Source of the DNA: a virus
DNA: 64,000 nt
Strand: one strand, 5' to 3'
IMG/VR virus record: IMGVR_UViG_3300021093_000067
Span: 1-64,000 of that record
Shown: positions 31,182 to 39,685 of the stretch, in pieces
Numbering within the stretch: the stretch's first letter is position 1
How the letters are laid out: every line of letters begins with the position of its first letter
The notes under the pieces: model-generated
The model's input: the letters and a program-made list of their open reading frames with translations, nothing else
What the model was told of the DNA's origin: nothing
Databases searched by the model: none
Made by a program: the position numbers and the translations under genes

Positions 31182-32759
31182 TTACCAAGTTGCTCCGCTT
31201 AATCTTTTCCAACCTGTGTTGTCTTTATAGTAAAAATAACTATCGTCCCATAGTAAAGAACCAGGTTCTCCTAATGTGTCTAAACTACCTGATGGGGTTC
31301 CTGAAAATGCTAAAACAATATTTGGGGCGTATGCTGTGTCTGATGCGGTAGCACTTATTCCAGTACCACCAAGGACAACGCTTCTACTACCTGTCAAAGT
31401 ATTTCCTTCACCTCCAACAATCACCGAACTATAAGATTGTACAGTGTTGCCCGAACCACCTATTACTGAAGAGTCATATACGGGGTCACTTGGTGCCAAG
31501 CCAGTTATTGTGTTATTTTTCCCACCTAAAATTGTTGAATTGGTAGTGTCTCCGCTCTGTACAAGATTATTATTGCCCGCTAAAATAGCACCTTGTTCAT
31601 TATTTGTTGTATTTTGTTGACCAAATACAAAAGATGTTTGTCCATTTATAATATTGTCAGCACCGCCTGCGAATGAAAAATCACCATATACTTCATTACT
31701 ATTTCCTGTTGTTATTGAAGACGCTCCTTCCAATATGTTTGAGTCTCCAAAAGAGACTGAACTTGTTCCGTAGACATTATTTGATGTTCCAAAAGCTGTC
31801 GATGCATTTCCAAACGCCTTATTCCCTTTATTAGCCGTAAATGAATTCCAACCCATTGAAAAACTACCTTGTCCTGAAGCAAATGAGTTTGTGCCAATAG
31901 CACCTGACGCAAAACCTTTAACAGATGCACTTCTACCTCCAGCAGTCTCATTACCCTGCCACAAATCAGGTATTGCAGTATCTCCTATGTATAAGTTATT
32001 TGTTGCAGTCAAACCTGTATCGTACAAATAAACTAAAGTTTGACCGCCACTAAAGGTACTTCCTGACACTTTTTTAAAGCTATCTGTCAAAGAACCACCA
32101 AATGGTAAATCGTGAATCCATATAAATAAATCAGAGGTAAAGTTTGCGCTAACATTACCGTAGGTACTGTCCAAATAAAAAACACCTGAAGTTAAACCTG
32201 TCGCCAAATATGCAGTGTTTGTACCTGCTCTTGTATCAGTACCTTCACTATGTGAAAATTGTCCAAATGATTTAGTTCCTGAGCCCTCGGCATGTGAAGT
32301 ATCTCCAGAGGCTATAGTATCAATTCCTTCGGCATGTGTGTATCTGTTTAAAGCCTGAACATTTCCACCAAAAGCAAAACTTAAAAGTGATTGAGCGTCA
32401 GAACCTGTTGATTGAACTCTATTATGTACTGTTATTTCATCAACACATGCATGAATATTTTCAGTGTAAAAACTTGTAATACAATTTCCCGAACCACCTG
32501 TAAATGGTGTTGTAAGCCCTGAAACTGTAAAGGTTCCACCTGTACTATTTGTAAACGTAATTGTTCCTCCTGAAGAAACCGCAGTCCCCCCTGTTAAATA
32601 TACGTCAGGTGACCCTCCAAACAAAGGCACCAACTGACTTAATGATGCCTTATATGATGAGCCACTTGGACTTTGTGATGTGTCTCCCGTTATTACAATG
32701 TGTATAAGGTCATTTAGTGATGCCCCAGTAGTCAATGTCCTCGATGTTAAAGTTGCCAT
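31182..32759 (-). CDS. Tail fibre/adhesin with YadA-head-like repeats, 525 aa
   Basis: The N-terminal region (TLTTGASLNDLIHIVITGDT) is an attachment-like motif of marine phage fibres. Residues about 140-480 contain short repeats such as HAEGSGTKSFGQFSHSEGTD and AFGNASTAFGTSNNVYGT, typical of left-handed beta-roll YadA/Hia heads in trimeric adhesins. It ends in a small globular tip (LLWDDSYFYYKDNTGWKRLS). It is likely a trimeric receptor-binding fibre. Intramolecular chaperone activity is not evident. Confidence 0.8.
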   Translation of the reverse strand: MATLTSRTLTTGASLNDLIHIVITGDTSQSPSGSSYKASLSQLVPLFGGSPDVYLTGGTAVSSGGTITFTNSTGGTFTVSGLTTPFTGGSGNCITSFYTENIHACVDEITVHNRVQSTGSDAQSLLSFAFGGNVQALNRYTHAEGIDTIASGDTSHAEGSGTKSFGQFSHSEGTDTRAGTNTAYLATGLTSGVFYLDSTYGNVSANFTSDLFIWIHDLPFGGSLTDSFKKVSGSTFSGGQTLVYLYDTGLTATNNLYIGDTAIPDLWQGNETAGGRSASVKGFASGAIGTNSFASGQGSFSMGWNSFTANKGNKAFGNASTAFGTSNNVYGTSSVSFGDSNILEGASSITTGNSNEVYGDFSFAGGADNIINGQTSFVFGQQNTTNNEQGAILAGNNNLVQSGDTTNSTILGGKNNTITGLAPSDPVYDSSVIGGSGNTVQSYSSVIVGGEGNTLTGSRSVVLGGTGISATASDTAYAPNIVLAFSGTPSGSLDTLGEPGSLLWDDSYFYYKDNTGWKRLSGATW

Positions 32760-32784
32760 TTTTTTATTTTATATATATCATAGT

Positions 32785-33075
32785 TTATTGAAAATCATAA
32801 GGTATTCCGTCTTCGAATTCAAAACATATTAAGTCTTGAAACTGTTTATAATTACAAAGTCCATCATAACAGAATTCACAACCATTATCATCAATTACTT
32901 TAACAACATAACTATCCATAGATTCAAAGGAAACAGGTAATGTAAATGAATAGGGTGTTGTTATAAATGTGTCTATATATTGACAAGTGCCATAAATTCC
33001 ACATGCATCACACACCCAAACATCATATGGGCTTGTTCCTGAAGTTATTGTATTTATTGTGACAATTGTTGGCAT
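32785..33075 (-). CDS. Single-domain Ig/SprB-like protein, 96 aa
   Basis: One unit of the pattern TSGTSPYDVWVCD...C...(V)VKVIDDNGCE, as in the two small proteins at 36941 and 37169. Cysteines are placed to form a disulphide. It is probably a small virion decoration or fibre module. It lies 1 nt downstream of the PT-repeat protein gene's end. Confidence 0.7.
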   Translation of the reverse strand: MPTIVTINTITSGTSPYDVWVCDACGIYGTCQYIDTFITTPYSFTLPVSFESMDSYVVKVIDDNGCEFCYDGLCNYKQFQDLICFEFEDGIPYDFQ

Positions 33076-33076
33076 A

Positions 33077-34684
33077 TTAACAAACTCCGTTTACTGTGCA
33101 AAACTCAGTGATAACACCACTATTATTAACACTATAAATTTTATTTCCGTATCTGATATAGTCAATTGTTAACGGATATAACAATGACGAATTACTATAC
33201 ACGGTCACTCCTGTTTGTATTTGATTAACCGATGGGTGTGTATAGAATATTGTTTGTAGACCAAAGTTAGTTAATTGGCATCCAGGGCAATTTACCGAAT
33301 ATGCCCCACTTCCAATCCAAGTATTAAATGTTACAACTAGCGGTTCGACTAATAAACATTCAGCACAATCAACGTATGTTGTTGCTGTTGTCGCTGTAAA
33401 TCTGTCTTCATTTACCACAATATAACCTGAAGGTGGAATATAATTTATAAAATATCCTACATAACTATAACAATTTCCAGAATAATCTCTAATTACTTCT
33501 CCTGGGTCAAGATTAGTTGGTGGATAAGCTGTTTGTGTAATCATCGATGTTGTAGTACAAGATGTAAACACAAAGTAAGTTCCTGGCGCGAATGTAGGCG
33601 TTGGAGTTGGTGTAGGTGTCGGAGTTGGTGTGGGAGTTGGTGTAGGTGTTGGTGTAGGTGTTGGTGTTGGACAAACCGTACATCCTGTGTATGCCGAAAC
33701 AACAAGTTTAATTGTAGCATTTGGACTTGCAGTTGTATCTTGTATGTAAGTTGCACATTTCAATTGGTCATTAATAACTCCTAAGAACGTCTGACCTGTT
33801 GTTATTGGTGTTCCTGATATATCTAAAGAACCCGAAACATAATAAGTTACGTTTTCATTACAATCTCTTAACTCTTTAACTCTAAAACATACAAAGTTTC
33901 CATCATCTATTGTAAATGTTACCGTTTCTCCCGTTAAATTAATTGTTGGCGTTGGAGTAGGGGTGGGAGTAGGTGTTGGCGTAGGAGTTGGTGTTGTTCC
34001 ACTAACCGTAATATCAACAGTAAATCCTGAACATATATCAGGTGTTGGTGATGGTGTGGGTGTAGGGGTCGGAGTTGGTGTTGGTGTTGGTGTTGGAGTC
34101 GGAGTTGGTGTCACACATAACACGTCAACTTCAAAATCAAATATATCACAAACGGGCGTTGGAGTTGGTAGTGGTGTTCCACAAGGACCTTCATAAAACA
34201 AGTCCGTGTATAAATTTGGACAAGGTGATAGAGTTGGGTCTTGCCCAAAGAAATAACAACCTGTGCCTGCAGAAGTTCCTAAACACCATTTTGTTGGTCC
34301 TTTATAAATGTATCCAGGTTGTGTTCCACCTGTAAAAAAAGGTAAGGAATTATAACTTCCGGCCACAACATAACTACCACTATATGCTGAAAAATTTACA
34401 TCGTTAATTTGAACACAATACTCATTTGAACAACATTGTCCTGTTGCACAAAATGGGTCTGTGCATCCTGTTACTTGAGTATATACCCCATCAGGGACTA
34501 TGCTAGTTGATGTAAATCCGGAAGTGAACGCAGATACTATTGTATAACAACCTGAAACTACGACAGAATCATAAGTAACAGAAAAAACCGTTGTCACTGC
34601 AGAAGTGGCTCCCGTCCAATTTGACTCATCGGTATAATATTGTAACCCAGGATAACAACAACTTTCTAAAAGAATATCTGCCAT
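33077..34684 (-). CDS. Structural/adhesin protein with Pro-Thr repeats, 535 aa
   Basis: A Cys-rich N-terminal region (ESCCYPGLQYY, CCSNEYC) followed by three (PT)n linkers separating beta-rich Cys-containing domains (CSGFTVDITVSG, NFVCFRVKELRDC, CTTTSMITQTAYP). The PT tracts would be stiff, extended, O-glycosylatable stalks. Two glycosyltransferases lie directly upstream in the operon. Likely a surface-exposed virion protein; the role is inferred. Confidence 0.75.
   Translation of the reverse strand: MADILLESCCYPGLQYYTDESNWTGATSAVTTVFSVTYDSVVVSGCYTIVSAFTSGFTSTSIVPDGVYTQVTGCTDPFCATGQCCSNEYCVQINDVNFSAYSGSYVVAGSYNSLPFFTGGTQPGYIYKGPTKWCLGTSAGTGCYFFGQDPTLSPCPNLYTDLFYEGPCGTPLPTPTPVCDIFDFEVDVLCVTPTPTPTPTPTPTPTPTPTPSPTPDICSGFTVDITVSGTTPTPTPTPTPTPTPTPTINLTGETVTFTIDDGNFVCFRVKELRDCNENVTYYVSGSLDISGTPITTGQTFLGVINDQLKCATYIQDTTASPNATIKLVVSAYTGCTVCPTPTPTPTPTPTPTPTPTPTPTPTPTFAPGTYFVFTSCTTTSMITQTAYPPTNLDPGEVIRDYSGNCYSYVGYFINYIPPSGYIVVNEDRFTATTATTYVDCAECLLVEPLVVTFNTWIGSGAYSVNCPGCQLTNFGLQTIFYTHPSVNQIQTGVTVYSNSSLLYPLTIDYIRYGNKIYSVNNSGVITEFCTVNGVC
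33594..33670 (-). repeat. Hexanucleotide (PT)n minisatellite, tract 1
   Basis: Degenerate 6-nt repeat (plus strand GGNGTN) encoding alternating Pro-Thr; synonymous variation between units suggests selection on protein rather than recent slippage. Confidence 0.85.
33944..33998 (-). repeat. Hexanucleotide (PT)n minisatellite, tract 2
   Basis: Same GGNGTN repeat, shorter, interrupted on both sides by unique beta domains. Confidence 0.8.
34041..34111 (-). repeat. Hexanucleotide (PT)n minisatellite, tract 3
   Basis: Same repeat; a fourth, very short relic is seen near 34153-34178. Confidence 0.8.
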
Positions 34685-34704
34685 AGAAAAATTAACTTTA
34701 TAAT

Positions 34705-34713
34705 ATAAATAAG
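34705..34713 (-). promoter_or_regulatory. CTTATTTAT motif, 20 nt upstream of the ATG at 34684
   Basis: It separates the glycosyltransferase pair from the adhesin genes downstream. Confidence 0.35.
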
Positions 34714-34729
34714 CTTATGTTTATTTTAT

Positions 34730-35527
34730 TTACAACTCAAGGTTTATTTCTTCAGGGAGATAGTTATAAAAGTGTTTATACGCATGAATAAAAGCAACAT
34801 CAGGTTGTTTTTCCATAGGTATTGACCAACCACTTTTATCCCACCAATCTCCTTGATTTTTTGAATCGTATTCTGCCCAATCATCCCAAACACCGCTTGT
34901 GTAACCGAAAAATTGAAAAAGAAATGAAAGTGTTGCATCACACCACTCAATTGGTCTTGTATCTAAGTGATATATTTCACCCCACGGGACTTCGTTCAAT
35001 CTGTGATATATTTCGATAAATTTTTTACGATTGAATATTGCACCCCCACAAGCACCATAACCTTCTAATGAACCAATCTCACTCCAATAATGTCGTGATT
35101 CGTCTGTTATATTGAATTTATTTTTTAAATACTTGTAAAGTTCAGGTGTGTACATAGGTCCATTTGCTCCTGCAATATCGAATGTTGGTGGTTTTGTTAT
35201 TTCACGTTTACACCAAACATCATCTTCATAATGTATAACCCAATCCACATCTTTTAATGTTGTTATACAAGCGTCATAAATTCTTTTTAACCAATCTAAA
35301 GGTCCGTTTTCACTTGAAAATACCCTACCAGAGTGAGGATAATTAAATCCTTGTTGTTCAATCCAATTATAATCACAATTAAATTTTTTTGCAACAGGTT
35401 CCAATATTTCAGAACCATCTTCATATAATACGATTGGAATTTTTGGATAAATATTTCTTAATTGTTCTAGTGCTTTATAACAAGCAACAAGTTTATGCCC
35501 CGATTGATAAAATGCACCTATTTTCAT
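34730..35527 (-). CDS. Glycosyltransferase, GT-A-like, 265 aa
   Basis: The N-terminal strand-helix-strand (MKIGAFYQSG..., IPIVLYEDG) and the central DVDWVIHYEDDVW supply the Rossmann-like fold and the metal-binding D-x-D (EDD) of GT-A enzymes. Later AGANGPMYT and YGACGGAIFNRKKF fit acceptor-side loops. It is coupled to the upstream glycosyltransferase (ATGA). It would modify either virion proteins or host surface sugars; neighbours favour the fibres. Confidence 0.75.
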   Translation of the reverse strand: MKIGAFYQSGHKLVACYKALEQLRNIYPKIPIVLYEDGSEILEPVAKKFNCDYNWIEQQGFNYPHSGRVFSSENGPLDWLKRIYDACITTLKDVDWVIHYEDDVWCKREITKPPTFDIAGANGPMYTPELYKYLKNKFNITDESRHYWSEIGSLEGYGACGGAIFNRKKFIEIYHRLNEVPWGEIYHLDTRPIEWCDATLSFLFQFFGYTSGVWDDWAEYDSKNQGDWWDKSGWSIPMEKQPDVAFIHAYKHFYNYLPEEINLEL

Positions 35528-36765
35528 ATTTCTCCTGTTATTTGTTTAACCCAACCGTTTTCTTTATGGTGTAACCATATCGACCAAGATTTTGCAGAAT
35601 CATCAACCATAAAAGTTCTTTTAATTTGAACGTAATCACCTTTAACTGCGTAACAAGTCTTTAATTCTTCTTCATCGGCATCTTGTCTAAATATTTCCCC
35701 ACCGAATTCATCTAAAAATGAAACGGCCCAAAAATCATAATCATCAACTGGCGCCTCAATTCTTGGTACAACTATATTGTATGTGAATTTATTTAGTTTA
35801 GTTTCAAACCAATTTGAGTCGTCGTTTATTGGTGGGTCGGTTCCTTTTAATGTTTTGGGGTGTAATCTTCTTTTTTTAAAATCAATACCAGCATATAACT
35901 CATAATCCCTATGCGACCTTACATCACCTAAACCAAATTCCCCTAAATCAATATTATTATCTTCTTCTTGTAACATATGTCTTAATCTAACCAACCCTTC
36001 TGAATTAATTACATGCCATTCTTTTTCAATTAATCCTTTTTTTACATTTTCTTCATTAAAATCATCCCAATGTTTAATTCTACCTATTCTTGTATATTCA
36101 TGCCAAACAACTGTCTTATGAGGGTGGAATAAATCATAACCTAACGTATAAGACCTAATTGATAAACTTATTTCATCTCCCGCGAAATATATATTTGGGT
36201 CGTACTTGTATTCTTCACAATGTTTTCCTAATGTAAAAAAGAAATGACCACTTACAAATCTTGCCGGTATTGGTTTTTCTAATTTTTGCCAATTTGGTAT
36301 TTGTTCAGGATAAAAGAAAATTGTGCCGTATTCTGAAAACTTTCTTGCCGTGCATTTATATGGCTCTTCATTTAATAACGTATTAGTTTTTGGGTCATAC
36401 ATTCCTGCATAAGTAGTGATTATTGGCTTTTCAACACCAGTTAATTTCATCATTTCAATTAATTCCACATCCCAATCTTGTAAAAACCGATGATGTGAGT
36501 CTAATTGCATTGTGTACTCTTCACCTTTCCATAGTTTTTGAATGAGACTTCTGGCCCAACATAAACCTTTACTTTTAGTCCAATGATAGTCCAAAATTGT
36601 GAACCTTTCGTCGTTTTGAAATTCTTCTAATGATTCATTTTCATCTCTTTGCCAACATATGCCAAATGTTAGATTTTGAGGATGTTTTGCTTTATTGATA
36701 CAATCTCTAATTGTTGGTAATAGTTCGGGGTCGCGGTATGACGCAATTTGAACAAATATTTTCAT
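35524..36765 (-). CDS. GlcNAc-transferase family glycosyltransferase (PF11397-like), 413 aa
   Basis: It starts MKIFVQIASYRDPELLPTI, then LTFGICWQRDE, GLCWARSLIQKLWKGEEYT and MQLDSHHRF: the pattern of the family that includes the Skp1 hydroxyproline GlcNAc-transferases, with the D-S-H metal motif. The C-terminal ~100 residues form an extra beta-rich domain. Start at the ATG at 36765, since the frame's earlier codon is TTG. It is directly upstream of the second GT and the PT-repeat protein, suggesting O-linked virion glycosylation. Confidence 0.85.
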   Translation of the reverse strand: MKIFVQIASYRDPELLPTIRDCINKAKHPQNLTFGICWQRDENESLEEFQNDERFTILDYHWTKSKGLCWARSLIQKLWKGEEYTMQLDSHHRFLQDWDVELIEMMKLTGVEKPIITTYAGMYDPKTNTLLNEEPYKCTARKFSEYGTIFFYPEQIPNWQKLEKPIPARFVSGHFFFTLGKHCEEYKYDPNIYFAGDEISLSIRSYTLGYDLFHPHKTVVWHEYTRIGRIKHWDDFNEENVKKGLIEKEWHVINSEGLVRLRHMLQEEDNNIDLGEFGLGDVRSHRDYELYAGIDFKKRRLHPKTLKGTDPPINDDSNWFETKLNKFTYNIVVPRIEAPVDDYDFWAVSFLDEFGGEIFRQDADEEELKTCYAVKGDYVQIKRTFMVDDSAKSWSIWLHHKENGWVKQITGEI

Positions 36766-36774
36766 AAATAACAA

Positions 36775-36932
36775 CTTTTGTAAAAAAGTAAAAAATAAAA
36801 AAACTAAATAAAGTACATATTAACTCACTTTATTTATTGTTACAATTAAAGATGGAATTGCGGACACATTTCATGAGGCCGCTTGGTATTTTATAAAGTT
36901 ATCAAGTTATTTTGATTATAAATCCATTTTCT
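36775..36932. other. Intergenic gap with open plus-strand frame lacking a start
   Basis: About 160 nt. The plus strand holds a protein-like open stretch (IKDGIADTFHEAAWYFIKLS) without an ATG and bounded by stops. It may be a gene remnant or chance. No terminator T-run and no TATTTAT box were seen. Confidence 0.35.
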
Positions 36933-36952
36933 TGTAGTAGTTAACTACTACA
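36933..36952 (-). terminator. 20-bp perfect palindrome at the 3' end of the small Ig gene
   Basis: TGTAGTAGTTAACTACTACA; it contains the stop codon of the gene at 36941. No T-run follows, so it may act as an RNA-stabilising hairpin or weak terminator. Confidence 0.45.
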
Positions 36953-37165
36953 GTCTATTTGAATTTCTTCTAGACATCCATCTGCAGTTATGACTTTTAT
37001 ATAAACAATATCCTCATTTGGAAAAAAAATTGATGAATCAATTACAACATTTGGTGGAATAGATGTTACTCCCGATACATAAAAACAAGATACATTTGTT
37101 GGGTCACATATATATACATCATAAGGACTTGTTCCGCTTGTGACTCCTGTTATTTCTATTATCAT
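36941..37165 (-). CDS. Single-domain Ig/SprB-like protein, 74 aa
   Basis: TGVTSGTSPYDVYICD at the start and YIKVITADGCLEEIQIDC at the end: one Ig-like unit paralogous to the proteins at 37169 and 32785. No signal peptide is present. Probably a small structural or decoration protein. Confidence 0.7.
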   Translation of the reverse strand: MIIEITGVTSGTSPYDVYICDPTNVSCFYVSGVTSIPPNVVIDSSIFFPNEDIVYIKVITADGCLEEIQIDCSS

Positions 37166-37168
37166 AAT

Positions 37169-37378
37169 TTAACAATTTACTTCATGAAATGTTTCACAAC
37201 CATTATTGTCAATAGCCCTTATTATTAATGAACTTGCACTACTGTAATATGCGCTCAAAACATAAACACCTAATGATGTCCCAAGAAGTGAGCAGTTGTT
37301 ACCGTTTTGGTCACAAACATAATAATCAATTGGAGTAGTTCCTCCTGTTAAACTTGTTATGTCGATTGAGTATGGCAT
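37169..37378 (-). CDS. Single-domain Ig/SprB-like protein, 69 aa
   Basis: TSLTGGTTPIDYYVCDQNG...LIIRAIDNNGCETF: the same unit as its neighbours. It directly abuts the 768-residue SprB-repeat gene (0-1 nt gap), so the small genes may be split-off or feeder modules of it. Confidence 0.7.
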   Translation of the reverse strand: MPYSIDITSLTGGTTPIDYYVCDQNGNNCSLLGTSLGVYVLSAYYSSASSLIIRAIDNNGCETFHEVNC

Positions 37379-39685
37379 CTAAGTAAAACAAGTTACATCG
37401 TATTCGATTGTTAATTCCAAAGTAAAATTGGCGTCAGATAATGGGTCATAATCTCCTTCACAATTTGACTCAATGTGGATTGTATTATCAGTTAAACTAA
37501 TAGTATAAAGACTAATGTCTGTGATACCACTTAAAACACTTTCTATTGTTGATTGCCATAGTATATCTTGTGGGACATCATTTAGTGTTGTCGCAGTATA
37601 AAATGTTTGGGTGTATCCTGAACCATTTATATCTAACTCAAGTATGAATTCAGCAGTATTCAAACTACAACCTGTATATCCACTTGTTACATCGATATAC
37701 CCTTCATTTAACATTTCTAAAAACCCTCGTTTATCCCCCACTGTTGTCGTAAAAGTATTTTCACAAAGAGTTACAAGTGAATAAGTGGAAACATTATTTC
37801 CAAAGCAAGTTATTGTAAAATCATGTATTTGTGAACACCCGCTACTATCTAAAACTTCCACTGAATAAGTTCCGGCGGTTAATCCTGATATTGTAGAGCC
37901 AGTTTGTCCTGATGGTACATTATTTGACCAATCATAAGTAAATGTTGGTTCTCCCGCATAAATCAAAATTTCAGCAGTTCCGTTTTGACCGTTATAACAT
38001 TGTGTTGTTGAAATTGCAGACAATAAACTACCTCCTGTTGATATGGTAACTCTTTCTTCAATTTGACAACCGTCGCCATCAACTATTATTATTGAATAAC
38101 TACCCGCAACCAAATTATTGAAGGTGTATGCCGTTGCGGATGTATCAATTACCGACTGACCATCACTTAATATATAATCTAACGGTAAAGTATATCCGCT
38201 ACTTACCTCGATGTATAAAATTCCGTCATTTTGAGAACAAGTCGAGCCAGTTGTTGATGTTGTTATACTGAACTTATCGGTTGAAGATACAATAAATGAA
38301 GTTGTATATGCACAATTGGTTCCTGTTGCCGATATTGTCAAATCATAAGTGTCATTTGTTAATCCTGAAAATGAACTTGTTAAACTTTGTGTTGTATTAG
38401 TGTAGTATAAACCATTAGTTTGTCCTGATAGAATATATGTATAAAAGTTATTAGAGCCTTGAAGTGAAATCGAAACTGAGCCTAGTTGTTGACTACAGTT
38501 TGAATTAATAACTTGCGTATCAACAACAAAAAATGAATTTGTAGCATTTATGAAAGCACTTATTGTTTCTTTACAAAAATTACCGTCAGTTATTTCTAAA
38601 TTGTAATTTCCACTTGATAAACCTGAAAGTGTTAAAGTATTGCTTAATGTGTATCCAACTTGTGAAGTGCTAGCCGAATAATAATATGGAACACTACCTC
38701 CCGTGATTGTAAAAGTTATACTGCCATTTGATGAAAAACATGTAGGATTTTCTGAAGTTACAATCCCAACACCTAATGGGTCGGCCTGACCTATAGTTTC
38801 ACTTTTTGTTGTCACACAACCATTCGCATCCGTTACTGTGCAACTATATTCACCTAAAGTAAGTCCTGTTATTGTTTGTCCTGTTTCTCCATTACTCCAA
38901 AGATATGTATATGGTGGTGTTCCTGTGACTCCAGTTACCGATAATTTACCTTGGTTAATAACACAAGTTGATGTATTTACTTTCCAAAAACCAAAATCTA
39001 AAGAACTACTTCCCGAAATAATTGCATTTGCTGTTGTGGCTGTGGATAATCCGTAATCAACAACTTGAACAAAATAGGTATCCGCAGAAAGATTTGTAAA
39101 AGTATATGGAAAAATAGTTGTTGTTTGCGATTGTAATGTCGTGCCACTATTTTTCAAAAACAAAGTATAAGGCGATGATTGTGAATCTGCACTTACAGTT
39201 AAAGTTCCGTTATTTTCACCACAGTTTGTTCCTGTGACTTCTATAATATCGGTATAAAAACAACCTGTTATTATAACATTTATGTATAATTCATTATTTT
39301 CATAACCCAAAGAGTCGTTTAATCTAAAAACATAAGTGTCAGCAGTTAGACCTGTGAATGTTATTGGTGATGACGAAGTTTGAGCACTTATACCACCAGG
39401 TATTACATTATCGATAGTATATGGTGGTATACCACCAAAAGGTGAAAAAGTTACTGACCCTATTGGGTCTGAACAAACACCTGTTACGGAAAATGATATT
39501 CCTAAAGGTTGTTCTTCACAAGTAGGACTACATGAACTTGTTTCGTCAATATATATACCAAAAGACGAACCAGAAAAAGCTCCGTCCAAACAAATACTTT
39601 CACCTAAAGACGCCCCTGTTCTTGTGACGCCACAACAATCAACGTAAGAATAAACACCGTCTGTTAATCCTGTATAACAAGCCAT
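37379..39685 (-). CDS. Large SprB-repeat virion adhesin, 768 aa
   Basis: A Cys-rich N-terminal module (MACYTGLTDGVYSYVDCCG) is followed by about seven SprB-like repeats, for example GTPPYTYLWSNGETGQTITG, then LGEYSCTVTDANGC. The repeat is the hallmark of Bacteroidetes gliding-motility adhesins such as SprB. The final ~110 residues form a different domain. It is likely a long flexible fibre or whisker presenting Ig-like domains to the host surface. Its start overlaps the end of the next structural gene. Confidence 0.82.
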   Translation of the reverse strand: MACYTGLTDGVYSYVDCCGVTRTGASLGESICLDGAFSGSSFGIYIDETSSCSPTCEEQPLGISFSVTGVCSDPIGSVTFSPFGGIPPYTIDNVIPGGISAQTSSSPITFTGLTADTYVFRLNDSLGYENNELYINVIITGCFYTDIIEVTGTNCGENNGTLTVSADSQSSPYTLFLKNSGTTLQSQTTTIFPYTFTNLSADTYFVQVVDYGLSTATTANAIISGSSSLDFGFWKVNTSTCVINQGKLSVTGVTGTPPYTYLWSNGETGQTITGLTLGEYSCTVTDANGCVTTKSETIGQADPLGVGIVTSENPTCFSSNGSITFTITGGSVPYYYSASTSQVGYTLSNTLTLSGLSSGNYNLEITDGNFCKETISAFINATNSFFVVDTQVINSNCSQQLGSVSISLQGSNNFYTYILSGQTNGLYYTNTTQSLTSSFSGLTNDTYDLTISATGTNCAYTTSFIVSSTDKFSITTSTTGSTCSQNDGILYIEVSSGYTLPLDYILSDGQSVIDTSATAYTFNNLVAGSYSIIIVDGDGCQIEERVTISTGGSLLSAISTTQCYNGQNGTAEILIYAGEPTFTYDWSNNVPSGQTGSTISGLTAGTYSVEVLDSSGCSQIHDFTITCFGNNVSTYSLVTLCENTFTTTVGDKRGFLEMLNEGYIDVTSGYTGCSLNTAEFILELDINGSGYTQTFYTATTLNDVPQDILWQSTIESVLSGITDISLYTISLTDNTIHIESNCEGDYDPLSDANFTLELTIEYDVTCFT

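Noticed and set aside
33594-34178. CRISPR-like array
   Set aside because: Units are 6 nt, contiguous, degenerate and in frame with a protein; no spacers.
33533-34335. Plus-strand frames across the Pro-Thr repeats (Gly-Val or Cys-Trp rich)
   Set aside because: They are reverse readings of the hexanucleotide repeat within the structural gene.
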